DNA of 64,000 nt from GCA-2733415 sp049614485 (GTDB lineage Bacteria; Bacteroidota; Bacteroidia; Flavobacteriales; Flavobacteriaceae), in NCBI GenBank assembly GCA_049614485.1, contig JBMZDR010000004.1, positions 60,322 to 124,321 of the forward strand. Direction: 5' to 3'. The first letter of the stretch is position 1; the number at the start of each line of letters is the position of its first letter. The position numbers were made by a program, and so were the translations under genes. Under the pieces are notes generated by a model. That model did not search any database, was not told the DNA's origin, and saw only the letters and a program-made list of their open reading frames with translations. Below, in pieces: positions 26,355 to 36,211 of the stretch.

Positions 26355-27932
26355 TTATTTCTTTAATAAGGCTATTAAATCTATTTCATTCCCTAATAAG
26401 ATGTCAGTTGGGTTAATTCGTCCAGCTTCAGGACCATTTTCTAATTTTAATACGCCACGCGGACAAACGGCAGCACAAACACCACATCCTACACAACTTG
26501 CACGTACAATGTTTTCTCCTTTTTGAGCATAGGCTCTTACATCTATTCCTTGTTCACAATAGGTAGAGCAGTTTCCGCAAGAAATACATTGACCGCCGTT
26601 TGTTGTAATTCTAAAGCGTGATTTAAAACGTTGTACTAAACCCATATAAGCAGCTAAAGGGCATCCAAACCGACACCATACTCTATTTCCGAAAATTGGA
26701 TAAAATCCAGTTCCGATCACTCCAGCAAAGATGCTTCCTATCAAGAACCCATATGCATCCTGAATTGTAGTAGTTTTTATGCCTAAAACACTAACGGTGT
26801 TAGTGAAAAAGGTATATAGCGTAATACCTGTCATCACTATAGCGAACACTAAAACTGCATGAATTACCCACCGTTCAACTTGCCATGCTTTTAATGATTT
26901 ATCAGATAATTGTCTATAGGGATCTCCTAAGGTTTCCGCTAAACCACCACAACCACATACCCATGAACAATACCATCTTTTTCCAAAAAAGTATGTCATT
27001 AATGGTACAATAACAAGTGTCAATACTATTCCCCAAACCAAAATAAATATGCCGATTCCTCCACTATTAGTTAATTCTTTTAAGTTCCATTTGAAAAAGA
27101 AATCATAATCTAAAGGGAATGCATTTTTAAAATCATACCATGGCATTTGAAAGCGTACCATTAATTCTGGTATTAAAAATGCAAACACAATTTGAAAAAA
27201 TAAGACCGATGTAGTGCGCAATATTTGATACTTGTTATGACGGTATTTAATATACATTCTAACAGCCATTACAAGCATAACCACAGAGTATAAAAACCCA
27301 TATAAAAACCATTGTCCTGCTAAGTTTCCGTTTAATTTTATACTTATAGGATCTAGAATATAGGTCCAGTTTACAATGTATTCTGGCGCAAAGTAAAGCA
27401 GTAAATAGAAGCTTACTAAAAAAACAAAAACCATCCAGCCAATCCAACCACGATTGGTAGCTTCATTAAAATAAATACCGTTGTTTTTAATACCTTTAGG
27501 CCCTAGAGTTATTACATTAGGTATGATATAGAGTAAAGCTCCTATAATGCCTAAACCAAAGGTTAGCCACCAAAACACCACTTTATTTTCATTAACAAGC
27601 CCTTTTCCTGATACTTTTGCAATGTCATAAGCTAGTAAGTGTGGTTTGCTCCAAATTAGTTTTTTGTATTCTTTGTTTTCTCTATGAAATGAGTTTGCAG
27701 TAGTTAATGCGCGTCTTATTTCTGAAGAAAATTTATGTGGATTTGTAAATTCTCTATCTACAACATGGGTTTGCATTTCAGAAATAAACAACTCACTTTT
27801 AATCCCTTTGTTTTCTATGAATTGTTCAAATTGAATAGTAGATAGCTCATACTTGCCTAAAAAAATAAGTAAAATAAAAATAAGTAATCCAAAAAGGAAC
27901 ACTCCAAGACCTGTATTTTGAATCTGTTTCAT
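26355..27932 (-). CDS. Membrane polyferredoxin (NapH/NosR/CcoG-like 4Fe-4S protein)
   Basis: The 525-residue protein has about seven transmembrane helices. It carries two cytoplasmic CxxxCxxC-type motifs typical of NapH/NosR (WYCSWVCGCGG near residue 315 and VWCRFGCPL near residue 413). Two classical 4Fe-4S clusters follow at the C-terminus (CISCGNCSTYCEQG near 445 and CVGCGVCAAVCPRG near 475). It passes electrons across or along the inner membrane to an unknown acceptor. It begins nine bases after the FAD oxidoreductase, its probable electron donor. A nitrous oxide or nitrate reductase is not seen here, so the end acceptor is open. Confidence 0.87.
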   Translation of the reverse strand: MKQIQNTGLGVFLFGLLIFILLIFLGKYELSTIQFEQFIENKGIKSELFISEMQTHVVDREFTNPHKFSSEIRRALTTANSFHRENKEYKKLIWSKPHLLAYDIAKVSGKGLVNENKVVFWWLTFGLGIIGALLYIIPNVITLGPKGIKNNGIYFNEATNRGWIGWMVFVFLVSFYLLLYFAPEYIVNWTYILDPISIKLNGNLAGQWFLYGFLYSVVMLVMAVRMYIKYRHNKYQILRTTSVLFFQIVFAFLIPELMVRFQMPWYDFKNAFPLDYDFFFKWNLKELTNSGGIGIFILVWGIVLTLVIVPLMTYFFGKRWYCSWVCGCGGLAETLGDPYRQLSDKSLKAWQVERWVIHAVLVFAIVMTGITLYTFFTNTVSVLGIKTTTIQDAYGFLIGSIFAGVIGTGFYPIFGNRVWCRFGCPLAAYMGLVQRFKSRFRITTNGGQCISCGNCSTYCEQGIDVRAYAQKGENIVRASCVGCGVCAAVCPRGVLKLENGPEAGRINPTDILLGNEIDLIALLKK

Positions 27933-27941
27933 GTTGTTGTG

Positions 27942-29288
27942 TTATGCTTTAGAGAAAATTCGTTTCCAATTTTTTTTCTTCAATTGGATGTTAGTATTGT
28001 TTTCGAGATTAAATTTTGAAACAATTTCTTTTTCGTGAAGTTTATAAAACTCAGGATCAAAATTAGCGTCTGCTAAATGTTCTAAAACATAGGTTATAGA
28101 TTTTTTATCAGTTAATGCTTTGTCAAAAAACTCATGTCGCATACGAATACCAAAGGTGTTAATGCCAATAAATTCAAGTGTATTTTTATTGTAATTAATG
28201 TGAATACATTTTTTGTCATTATCATGTCTCCAATAAAAATGGCTTTCATGTGCTTTAGGTTCAGGCCAAACCCAACCATAGGTTTGATATTCAATATCAA
28301 AAAACTTAGCCGAGTTAAACCAATGCCCAGGTTTATACATTATACGATTACCGCAGAGAGTTTGTGCTAAAGTTTCACCCATCATACGTCCAGTATACCA
28401 AACGGCTTCAACTGGTCTGCGTTGATTTATTGGTTCAAGTTGCTCCGCACAATCACCTATTGCGTATATATTAGGGGTGTTAGTTTCTAGAAAACGATTT
28501 ACTTTTACACCTTTTCCAGTTTCAATAGCGCTACTCTTTAAAAAATCAATATTTGGTGATACGCCAGCTGTTAACGCTACCATGTTACACTGAATTTCTT
28601 CTCCAGTTTCTGAAATGATTATAGAGGTTACTTTTCCTGTGGCATCAGATTTTATTTCTTTTAAATTAACACCCAAGCGTAAATCAATATGATGATCTAA
28701 AATTTCTTGGGTTATCATGGCAGACTCTTCCTTAGGTAACACGCCGTTCCAAAAACTAGTTTCTCTAACTAAAAATGTTGTTGGAATATTTCTACTATGT
28801 AACATTTCCGCTAATTCAATACCAATTAAGCCACCTCCAACAATAACGGCTCTTTTACAAACAGTGTTGTTTGGTGCATAAGTTTCAATGTTTTCTAGGT
28901 CTTGCTTATGGTATAAGCCTGTAACACCTTTTAAGTCTTGTCCTGGCCAACCAAACCTGTTAGGTTTAGATCCTGTTGCAAGAACTAATTTGTCATATCT
29001 TAATTTAGAGTAATCTTCAAAAATAATTTCATTAGTTTCTGGGATAACTTTTGAAACATATTTTTGAATGAGATTAATCTTGTTTTTTGCCCAAAACCAT
29101 TTCTCATATGGTTGTGTGTGTTCAAATGTCATATGCCCCATGTAGATGTACATTAGAGCTGTTCTTGAAAAAAACTGCGCAGATTCGCCAGAGATTACAG
29201 TGATTTTTTTAGTGCTGTTTTTTCTGATATGACGTGCACATGTAATACCTGAAATTCCATTTCCAATAATTACAATATGTTCTTCCAT
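27942..29288 (-). CDS. NAD(P)H/FAD-dependent oxidoreductase (nitrite-reductase-like)
   Basis: The 448-residue protein opens with the FAD Rossmann motif IVIIGNGISGITCARHI. The NAD(P)H motif VIVGGGLIGIELAEML lies near residue 146 and the second FAD motif IYAIGDCAE near residue 273. These mark the pyridine-nucleotide disulfide oxidoreductase superfamily, close to the FAD domain of NirB. The redox-active CxxxxC of disulfide reductases is not at the expected place after the first motif. Its C-terminal ~120 residues have no metal motif. It probably feeds NAD(P)H electrons to the downstream polyferredoxin. Confidence 0.85.
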   Translation of the reverse strand: MEEHIVIIGNGISGITCARHIRKNSTKKITVISGESAQFFSRTALMYIYMGHMTFEHTQPYEKWFWAKNKINLIQKYVSKVIPETNEIIFEDYSKLRYDKLVLATGSKPNRFGWPGQDLKGVTGLYHKQDLENIETYAPNNTVCKRAVIVGGGLIGIELAEMLHSRNIPTTFLVRETSFWNGVLPKEESAMITQEILDHHIDLRLGVNLKEIKSDATGKVTSIIISETGEEIQCNMVALTAGVSPNIDFLKSSAIETGKGVKVNRFLETNTPNIYAIGDCAEQLEPINQRRPVEAVWYTGRMMGETLAQTLCGNRIMYKPGHWFNSAKFFDIEYQTYGWVWPEPKAHESHFYWRHDNDKKCIHINYNKNTLEFIGINTFGIRMRHEFFDKALTDKKSITYVLEHLADANFDPEFYKLHEKEIVSKFNLENNTNIQLKKKNWKRIFSKA

Positions 29289-29375
29289 AGTTCTAATTTG
29301 ATGTAAGATGAGTCGCTATTAAAGTTAAAACCTTATTTTTATATATGAATTTATAATTGTTTTAAATTAAAGGGT

Positions 29376-30395
29376 ATGAGTAAGATTTTAATATCTATCT
29401 ATTTATGTGTGTTGCTATCATTTTGTGTGTCGTGTTCAATGTCCACTAAGTTTGATCAAAGTATAAATGGTGTTTCGTTTGTGTCATCTGGCGAACAAGT
29501 TACGCAAAAAGACCTTATTCCTGTATTGAATTTAAATGCAAATTATGCCGCAGTGATGCCTTTTGGGTTCATAGAACGCTTAAACCATCCTAATTTGCGT
29601 TTCAATGATAGCCATCAGTGGTTTGGAGAAAGAGTAGAAGGGGTAAAACAATATGTTAATCAGTTGCATAATAACGAAATTCAAGTAATGCTAAAGCCTC
29701 AAATTTGGGTGTCTGACGGAGAGTTTACAGGTAATATAAAAATGAACTCAGAAGAAAATTGGCAAACTTTTGAAACAATATACGCCGATTTTATACTAAC
29801 CTATGCTAAAGTTGCCCAAAATAATGGTGTAGCTATATATTGTATAGGAACTGAATTGGAGGTGTTTATTAAAAATAGGCCTGAGTTTTGGATGAATTTA
29901 ATTCATGATGTTAGACAAGTTTATAAGGGTAAACTAACGTATGCTGCTAATTGGGATGAATATAGAAAAACGCCTTTTTGGGCTAATTTAGACTATATTG
30001 GCATAGATGGCTATTTCCCGCTATCTGATGAAAAAACACCTACAATTTCTGTTTTAAAGAAGGGGTGGGCAAAACACAAATCAGCTATGAAAAAACATGC
30101 AGATTCGTTATCAAAAAAAATAATGTTTACAGAGTATGGTTATAGAAGTGTTGATTATGCCGCGGCCAAACCATGGGATGTTGATTACAGTAAAACCACA
30201 GTAAACCTACAAGGACAAGTAGTTGCTACACAAGTGTTGTTTGATGAGCTATGGCAAGAAAAGTGGTTTGCAGGTGGTTTTATTTGGAAGTGGTTTATTG
30301 ATCATGAAGCCTCAGGTGGGCCTAACAATTCAAGGTTCACACCTCAAAATAAACCCACCGAAAATGTAATTAGACAGGTATATAAACGACATTAA
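29376..30395 (+). CDS. GH113-like TIM-barrel glycoside hydrolase lipoprotein
   Basis: The 339-residue product has a lipoprotein signal ending in CVSC (lipidated cysteine at residue 20). The rest is a TIM barrel of the GH113 beta-mannanase type. The likely acid/base is Glu160 in IGTELE and the nucleophile is Glu253 in MFTEYGYRS, at the ends of strands 4 and 7. It should cut beta-linked polysaccharide, possibly mannan, at the cell surface or in the periplasm. It is 28 bases from the Omp85-like gene, so they may form a unit. No SusC/SusD pair is seen, so it does not sit in a standard polysaccharide utilisation locus. Confidence 0.85.
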   Translation: MSKILISIYLCVLLSFCVSCSMSTKFDQSINGVSFVSSGEQVTQKDLIPVLNLNANYAAVMPFGFIERLNHPNLRFNDSHQWFGERVEGVKQYVNQLHNNEIQVMLKPQIWVSDGEFTGNIKMNSEENWQTFETIYADFILTYAKVAQNNGVAIYCIGTELEVFIKNRPEFWMNLIHDVRQVYKGKLTYAANWDEYRKTPFWANLDYIGIDGYFPLSDEKTPTISVLKKGWAKHKSAMKKHADSLSKKIMFTEYGYRSVDYAAAKPWDVDYSKTTVNLQGQVVATQVLFDELWQEKWFAGGFIWKWFIDHEASGGPNNSRFTPQNKPTENVIRQVYKRH

Positions 30396-30423
30396 TACTT
30401 AATGATTAGGTATAGGGGTAATT

Positions 30424-31653
30424 ATGAAGTTATTTGTTGTTGTATTGTGTAGTTGTTTGCTAAGTTTTAGTCAACAAAAGATTGAAAGCATCCAGTTTGT
30501 TGGCGTAGAAAAGAATAATGACGCTTTTTTAAAACAATTAATTAAAGTAAAAGAAGGGGCAATAGCAGACACAATTTCATTAAATCAAGATGTTAAAAAA
30601 CTAAAAAGATTAAATGGTATTTCTAATGCAACTTATACTATGGTGAAAGATACCGTTGTGTTTGATATAAAAGAAAACCATACATTAATCCCTGCTGTTA
30701 ATATTTGGTCTGTAGATAACGTTTTTTCGTATAAATTAGGATTATATGATTATAACTTTTCAGGAAAAAATATAACTCTAGGAGGGTATTATCAATATAA
30801 TGGCGAGAGTTCTTATGGGGTAAATTTATTTGCGCCTTACCTGTTTTCTAATAAAATAGGACTTGCAATAAATGCTCAAATATGGAGTAGTAAGGAACCG
30901 TTTTATTACACAAATTTGCCTACAAATTATATTTATAAAAATTCAGGAATAGAAACACTTCTAACCTATGAGAAAAATTTCAAAAACAATTTTAAAGCAG
31001 GTGTTAATTTTACCAATGACCAGTATGAGTACCAATCAGGTTTCATAAATAACTCTATTGAAGAAACGATTAATGTAAAAAAGATAATTCTAAAGTTTTT
31101 TTATGAGTATAATGACCTAGATTATAATTACCAGTATGTTAACGGACTTAAAAATGTATTGATATTACAGCAAAACTTCACGGATAATGATATTCAATCT
31201 GATTTTTTAGCTTGGTGGAATGATGTTATGTTTTTCAAAATTATTGGACGGAAAGGGAATTTTGCAAGTAGGTTACGCGCTGGGTTATCAACAAATAGTT
31301 CAAGTGTTTTTGCTCCTTTTGTTGTTGATAATAACGTGAATATTAGAGGGGTTGGAAATTTAATAGATAGGGGAACAGGAAGTTTGGTGTTAAATACAGA
31401 GTATAGACATACAATTTATGAGAAAAATTGGTTTGTGTTGCAAGGGAATGCTTTTGTTGATGTGGGAACATGGCGGTCACCAGGCGGAACTTTAAACGAT
31501 TTTGTTCAGCTTGATAAAGGACAATTATATTCCGGATTAGGAATGAGAATAATGCATAAACGTATATTTAATGCGATTTTTAGATTAGATTATGGGTATT
31601 CTATAAAGAATGAATCAGGTGGAATTGTTTTCGGGATTGGTCAATATTTTTAA
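30424..31653 (+). CDS. Small Omp85-superfamily outer membrane protein
   Basis: The 409-residue protein has a signal peptide, then a single POTRA-like domain (IESIQFVGVEKNNDAFLKQL, residues 20-90). A beta-barrel of about 300 residues follows. The VRG-type element is represented by NIRGVGN near residue 327, the Omp85 barrel-lid loop. The chain ends in IGQYF with a terminal phenylalanine, the usual outer-membrane sorting signal. BamA has five POTRA domains, so this is not the main assembly factor. It may export or insert one partner, perhaps linked to the lipoprotein upstream. Its stop overlaps that of the convergent regulator by four bases. Confidence 0.82.
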   Translation: MKLFVVVLCSCLLSFSQQKIESIQFVGVEKNNDAFLKQLIKVKEGAIADTISLNQDVKKLKRLNGISNATYTMVKDTVVFDIKENHTLIPAVNIWSVDNVFSYKLGLYDYNFSGKNITLGGYYQYNGESSYGVNLFAPYLFSNKIGLAINAQIWSSKEPFYYTNLPTNYIYKNSGIETLLTYEKNFKNNFKAGVNFTNDQYEYQSGFINNSIEETINVKKIILKFFYEYNDLDYNYQYVNGLKNVLILQQNFTDNDIQSDFLAWWNDVMFFKIIGRKGNFASRLRAGLSTNSSSVFAPFVVDNNVNIRGVGNLIDRGTGSLVLNTEYRHTIYEKNWFVLQGNAFVDVGTWRSPGGTLNDFVQLDKGQLYSGLGMRIMHKRIFNAIFRLDYGYSIKNESGGIVFGIGQYF

Positions 31654-33533
31654 ATATTTTTCAAAAAATCACTTAAACTCACTTCTTTAGGAACGGTCAT
31701 TTTTTTTCTAAGATTATAACGGTAATTATCTATACTAGAAATGCTAATACTTTGTTGAATTGCTATTTGTTTTGAGGTTAAATTTAAACGTACAAAAGCA
31801 GCCACTCTTTTTTCTTTAACAGATAGCTGTGGGTATAAGTCACTTAGTTTATGGTAAAACGCATCTTTGGTGTTATCTGCAATAGAGTAGATGGCAATTT
31901 TCTCTTTGTTTTGTTCAATATTGTTGTTTAAAAAAAGAATCAAATCATTGAGGTTGGTGTTTTTTGTTTTTTCGGTAAGGCTTATTAGTTTTATTTTCTC
32001 TTTAATACTTGTAAGCAGGTCATTTTTTTCTGATATGTGTAAAGCAAAATCAGTAATTTGTTTGTTTTTAAAGGTTATTTCACTGTCAGACTGAAGTTGC
32101 TTAGTAGCGTTAAGTTCTTGTTTTATTTTCCAAGCTTCTTTTCTTCTGAAGTAAACTAAAGTTGAAATAATGAACAATGAAATTGCTGCAATTGCTAATA
32201 GCATGTATATAAGACGTGATGAGCGTGACTTTTCTTCTGAAATTTGCAATTCGGACTCTTTGTTTCTTAGGTCGTTTTTCACTTTATTGTAATCAAACTC
32301 TGCTTGTAAAACATTTACTTGAATAACCTTTTGAATATTGTAAATGCTATCTTGAATTTGCAACAAGCTGTTCTTGGCATTTAAAGATTTTTCAAAATTT
32401 TTATTGCCTTTATAAGCATCAGATAAATTGTTGTAAAGGTCAATTTTTGCCTTCGGACTAATCGTTTTTCTGTTTGTAGAAAGGTGGTTTTCTATTAGAG
32501 TTATAGCGTAGGGATACTCTTGTTTCTTTAATGCTAAATCAGATTCTGCCATCACCGTTTCAGAAGTTAGTATTTTATGTTTCTTAGCAATGCTATCTGC
32601 CTCGTTTAAGAAAAGTAATCCTGTTTCAAGGTTGTTAAGTTTTGTGTATGATTTACCTAAATAGATTAAATTTTCCATCAACCCAAAATTATAGCTAATT
32701 TCAGCAGACTGTTCTTTTGCTTTTTCTAAAAATGTGATAGCTGTTGTGTAGGCCCTATTGTTGTAATGGTTAATTCCGATTTTTGAATTGCTTGTTGCAA
32801 CACCTAGAGCATCTTGTTGATTGGTATAAACGTCTTTAGCTAAATTGAAATATTCAATGGCTTGAGTATTGTTCTTTTGCCGTGTAGAAATTGTCCCTAG
32901 GATGAAGTAGCAATCTGCAAGTGCTAATGTTGCTGATTGATTCTCTTTTTCAGCAATTGCTAAAGATTTATTCAGGTACTTCATTGACATTACATAGTTG
33001 TCCATTTCTAGGTAGAGGTATGCAATTTCATTTAATGCATACATTTTTACTTCTTTGTTTTTTAAGTCTAAACCATCATATAAATCCTTAGCCTTCAGTA
33101 AATATTTTAAAGCTTCTTCTGATCTTTTTTCTTCAATATATATTGCTGCGAGTAACCTGTAACAGTTACCTATCTTCTCACCTACGTCTTTTGTTTTTTC
33201 ATAATAATTGATGGCATTTGATGATAACTCAGTTGCCATATCGTAATTGCTTTGAGTAAAATGTGCTTTAGCAAGTGAGCTGTAAGCATCAGCAACTCCT
33301 GCATTATATTTTATTTCTTGAGCTTTTTTTAACGCCAGATTAGCATAATGAATTACAGAATCTGTATTCTTTCTGTTAAATGAAACTGCCAACTGTATTA
33401 ATAAATCAACCTTTTTAGTGTCGTTCTTTTCTCTTTGAACTCGCTTTTTTATGCTATCATTTAAAGACAAAGCGTGCCCTTTTTGTGTAAACAGAGCCAA
33501 GCTTAGTAGTAGTATGATTTTATATGTTTTCAT
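31650..33533 (-). CDS. Membrane-spanning TPR regulator with LuxR-type HTH (module 1)
   Basis: The 627-residue protein has a signal peptide (to about residue 21). About eight TPR repeats in residues 30-400 should lie outside the cytoplasm. One transmembrane helix near 437-460 leads to a coiled coil and a C-terminal LuxR/GerE-like helix-turn-helix, LSVKEKRVAAFV...TSKQIA...SIDNYRYNLRKKM. It should sense a periplasmic partner by its TPRs and bind DNA directly, a one-component membrane regulator. It is divergent from the fibre genes starting at 33671. A paralogue at 38160-40058 holds the same place before the second fibre set, so the fibre genes are its likely targets. Confidence 0.88.
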   Translation of the reverse strand: MKTYKIILLLSLALFTQKGHALSLNDSIKKRVQREKNDTKKVDLLIQLAVSFNRKNTDSVIHYANLALKKAQEIKYNAGVADAYSSLAKAHFTQSNYDMATELSSNAINYYEKTKDVGEKIGNCYRLLAAIYIEEKRSEEALKYLLKAKDLYDGLDLKNKEVKMYALNEIAYLYLEMDNYVMSMKYLNKSLAIAEKENQSATLALADCYFILGTISTRQKNNTQAIEYFNLAKDVYTNQQDALGVATSNSKIGINHYNNRAYTTAITFLEKAKEQSAEISYNFGLMENLIYLGKSYTKLNNLETGLLFLNEADSIAKKHKILTSETVMAESDLALKKQEYPYAITLIENHLSTNRKTISPKAKIDLYNNLSDAYKGNKNFEKSLNAKNSLLQIQDSIYNIQKVIQVNVLQAEFDYNKVKNDLRNKESELQISEEKSRSSRLIYMLLAIAAISLFIISTLVYFRRKEAWKIKQELNATKQLQSDSEITFKNKQITDFALHISEKNDLLTSIKEKIKLISLTEKTKNTNLNDLILFLNNNIEQNKEKIAIYSIADNTKDAFYHKLSDLYPQLSVKEKRVAAFVRLNLTSKQIAIQQSISISSIDNYRYNLRKKMTVPKEVSLSDFLKNI

Positions 33534-33644
33534 GAGTATAAAGTTTGTAATTGTCGTACAATGATACGAAATTAGTAGTTTTTTTTATAATAAATAGGAG
33601 TCTATTAGGAGTAGTTCTATAAGGTTATAACATGCAATTAATGC

Positions 33645-33652
33645 TAGTTTTG
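33645..33652 (+). promoter_or_regulatory. Promoter -7 box of fibre module 1
   Basis: TAGTTTTG matches TAnnTTTG and lies 18 bases before the ATG. The stretch CTAGTTTTGCCT is repeated as CTAGATTTGCCT ahead of module 2. No TTTG is at the usual -33 spacing, which would fit an activator-dependent promoter. Confidence 0.6.
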
Positions 33653-33670
33653 CCTTAAAATATTAAGATC

Positions 33671-34921
33671 ATGAAACAAATATGTATTTTTTGCCTGTTG
33701 GTTATTAGTGGAGTTTTCTCTTTGAGTGCTCAACAAGTAGGTATTGGAACTACAAGCCCGCATGCGAGTGCAGCTTTAGATATTACTAGTACATCGTCTG
33801 GATTATTGATTTCAAAAATGACCCAAGCACAGAGAAACGCGATAGTATCTCCTTCTACAGGGTTGTTAATTTATCAAATAGACGGAGCAGCTGGGTTTCA
33901 CTATTTTGACGGTCTAATATGGAAAACCTTTGGAGGAGGGTCTGCTTGGGGGTTAACTGGTGACGCAGGAACATCAGTTGCAACTGATAAAGTAGGAACT
34001 CTTGATGCACAAGATCTTGTTGTTGTTGCTAACAATAATGAAGGATTTAGGGTTGATGAAAATGGACGTTTAGGTATAGGGGTTGTTAACCCAACACATA
34101 ATTTACATCTAGTTGGTACTTCGCCAGCATTTCGATTACAAGATGGAAATGAGGCGCTTAATAGGGTCCTTACTTCGGATGCTAGTGGAAATGCGACATG
34201 GGGAGATTCTTCTTCATTAAGTGATCCAGGAGATCAAGATTGGGATTTTGGTTGTTGCGGAACAGATCTGGCAGATAGAGTATATAGACCTGGTGTATCT
34301 GTAATTGGACGAACAGGATTGGTTACACCATCTTTCTTATCTCTTGATGTAGATAATGGCGCAACTACAGGAACTACAATTGGTATTGGAGATGTTGAGT
34401 ATTTAGAAGATGGTAATAATGAAACAAGGTTTAGTCATCGTCTATTTCCACAAGACAAATATTCCACTCGTTTAGGCTCAGGTACAAAATTATGGAAGGA
34501 AGTTTGGGCTACTAATGGAGTTGTGCAAACTTCGGACAGAAGGATGAAGGAGGAAATTAAGAACTTAAACTATGGTTTAGAGGAGTTGATGCAGTTGCAA
34601 CCTGTTGAGTATAAGTGGAAGGAAGAGTTAGTAGGAGGACTACCTTTAGCCAAGTCAGATAAAAGAAAAATATTAGGCTTAATAGCACAAGAAGTACAAG
34701 AAATTATGCCTGAAATAGTGTATGATGAAGAGTTGAAAATTGATGAATTCACAAAAGAGGGTGCTTACACAAAAAAAATACTAGATAGATTAGCAATGAG
34801 CTATACAGATTTGCTTCCGGTAATAGTAAAGGCAAAACAACAACAGATGTTTAGGTTGGCTGAGCTTGAAATAGAAACCGAAAAATTGTATCAAGAGTTA
34901 ATCATGTTAAAATCTAAATAA
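33671..34921 (+). CDS. Secreted fibre protein with S74 chaperone domain (module 1, gene A)
   Basis: The 416-residue protein has a signal peptide (to SLSAQ) and a VGIGTTSPHASAALDI repeat typical of this family. Next come LLISKMTQAQRNAI and a GFHYFDGLIWKTFGGG segment. A glycine-rich middle precedes the C-terminal S74 intramolecular chaperone domain. Its self-cleavage Ser288 and Lys293 are present (QTSDRRMKE), followed by YGLEELMQLQPVEYKWKEE and a coiled-coil tail. By analogy with endosialidase-type tailspikes, the domain would help trimer folding and be cut off before Ser288. It should be exported. No other phage gene is nearby. It starts a three-gene operon. Confidence 0.87.
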   Translation: MKQICIFCLLVISGVFSLSAQQVGIGTTSPHASAALDITSTSSGLLISKMTQAQRNAIVSPSTGLLIYQIDGAAGFHYFDGLIWKTFGGGSAWGLTGDAGTSVATDKVGTLDAQDLVVVANNNEGFRVDENGRLGIGVVNPTHNLHLVGTSPAFRLQDGNEALNRVLTSDASGNATWGDSSSLSDPGDQDWDFGCCGTDLADRVYRPGVSVIGRTGLVTPSFLSLDVDNGATTGTTIGIGDVEYLEDGNNETRFSHRLFPQDKYSTRLGSGTKLWKEVWATNGVVQTSDRRMKEEIKNLNYGLEELMQLQPVEYKWKEELVGGLPLAKSDKRKILGLIAQEVQEIMPEIVYDEELKIDEFTKEGAYTKKILDRLAMSYTDLLPVIVKAKQQQMFRLAELEIETEKLYQELIMLKSK

Positions 34922-34928
34922 GATAAAA

Positions 34929-36191
34929 ATGAAAAAATATATATTAACTACTGTAGTTGCGTTTTTAGTAAGCGGTATGCTTATGGCGCAAGTAAGTATT
35001 GGTACTGTAACACCAGATGCCAGTGCCATGCTGCAAATTGATAATACTGAAAAAGGTATTTTAGTGCCAAGAATGACAGCTGCTCAAAAAACAGCTATTG
35101 TAGCCCCTGTAACTGGTTTACTAATTTATCAAACAAATGTTACTCCAGGGTTTTATTACTATAATGGATCGGCATGGGTAACTTTTGGAGGTTCTACAGG
35201 ATGGGATGTTTCAGGTAATTCTGGTACAACACCAACTACAAATATGTTGGGAACTACTGATGCGGAAGATTTAAGTATGATAGCTAATAATGCTGAGGTT
35301 GTGCGTGTAGCTGCTAACGGAAATGTTGGAGTTAATGAAGCGGCGCCTTCGGCAAGTTTAGATGTGGTTAGCCCTAATGTTGGAGCTTTAGTTCCAGCTA
35401 TTAGAATTCAAGATGGTACAGAGGTTGCAGGGTATGTGCTTACTTCAGATGCTAATGGAAATGGTGTTTGGGTTGATCCTGATAGCTTTGGCGGAGGAGG
35501 AGCAGATGTTGACTGGGCATTAGCAGGAGGAGCTACAGCACCAACTGTTACAGACCCGATCTATCGTCTAGCACGCGTTGGTTTTGGTTCAACATCAACA
35601 TCAGTTAGCGGAACAGCAGATGTAAGAAATAACGGAAGTAGAAATGATGCTTCTTTAGGGGTTGGTTCAAGTGAGTATATAAGATGTATCAACTCTACAA
35701 ATGCTGAATTTAGTCATGCCATTGTGCCGGTAACTAGCGGTAACCTTGATTTAGGTACAAGTTGGTATACTTGGACTAATATTTATGCTACTAATACGAC
35801 AATTCAAACTTCAGATATAAGAACCAAAAAGGATATACAGCCTTTAAAATATGGTATAGAAAGCTTAATGAGGCTTAGGCCAGTATCGTATAAATGGAAA
35901 GATGGGTTTTACGGTAAACTAAAAATTAAGCAAGAAGATAAAAGAAGAAAAATAGGGTTTATAACACAGGAGGTTAATAATGTGATCCCAGAGTTGATTG
36001 TTGATGAACATTGGACAGCTGATGAAGAAACACCAAATGTTGCAGTAATTAAAGAAACAAAAATGATGGGAATGCGCTATTCTGATTTAATTCCTGTGAT
36101 TGTAAAAGCTACTCAGGATCAAGAATTGGTTATAAAAGCTATGAATAAAAAACAACAAGAAATGCTACAATTGCTTGAGGAAGTAAAGTAG
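34929..36191 (+). CDS. Secreted fibre protein with S74 chaperone domain (module 1, gene B)
   Basis: The 420-residue protein repeats the layout of gene A. It has a signal peptide to LMAQ, then VSIGTVTPDASAMLQID and GILVPRMTAAQKTAI, and a YYNGSAWVTFGG segment. A glycine-rich middle follows. The S74 domain carries Ser295 and Lys300 in QTSDIRTKK and ends in a coiled coil. It starts seven bases after gene A. Bases 34996-35095 are identical to 41505-41604 in its module 2 counterpart. That counterpart has an extra insert of about 160 residues absent here. Confidence 0.87.
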   Translation: MKKYILTTVVAFLVSGMLMAQVSIGTVTPDASAMLQIDNTEKGILVPRMTAAQKTAIVAPVTGLLIYQTNVTPGFYYYNGSAWVTFGGSTGWDVSGNSGTTPTTNMLGTTDAEDLSMIANNAEVVRVAANGNVGVNEAAPSASLDVVSPNVGALVPAIRIQDGTEVAGYVLTSDANGNGVWVDPDSFGGGGADVDWALAGGATAPTVTDPIYRLARVGFGSTSTSVSGTADVRNNGSRNDASLGVGSSEYIRCINSTNAEFSHAIVPVTSGNLDLGTSWYTWTNIYATNTTIQTSDIRTKKDIQPLKYGIESLMRLRPVSYKWKDGFYGKLKIKQEDKRRKIGFITQEVNNVIPELIVDEHWTADEETPNVAVIKETKMMGMRYSDLIPVIVKATQDQELVIKAMNKKQQEMLQLLEEVK

Positions 36192-36211
36192 TTATTAAAA
36201 TATAATTAATT

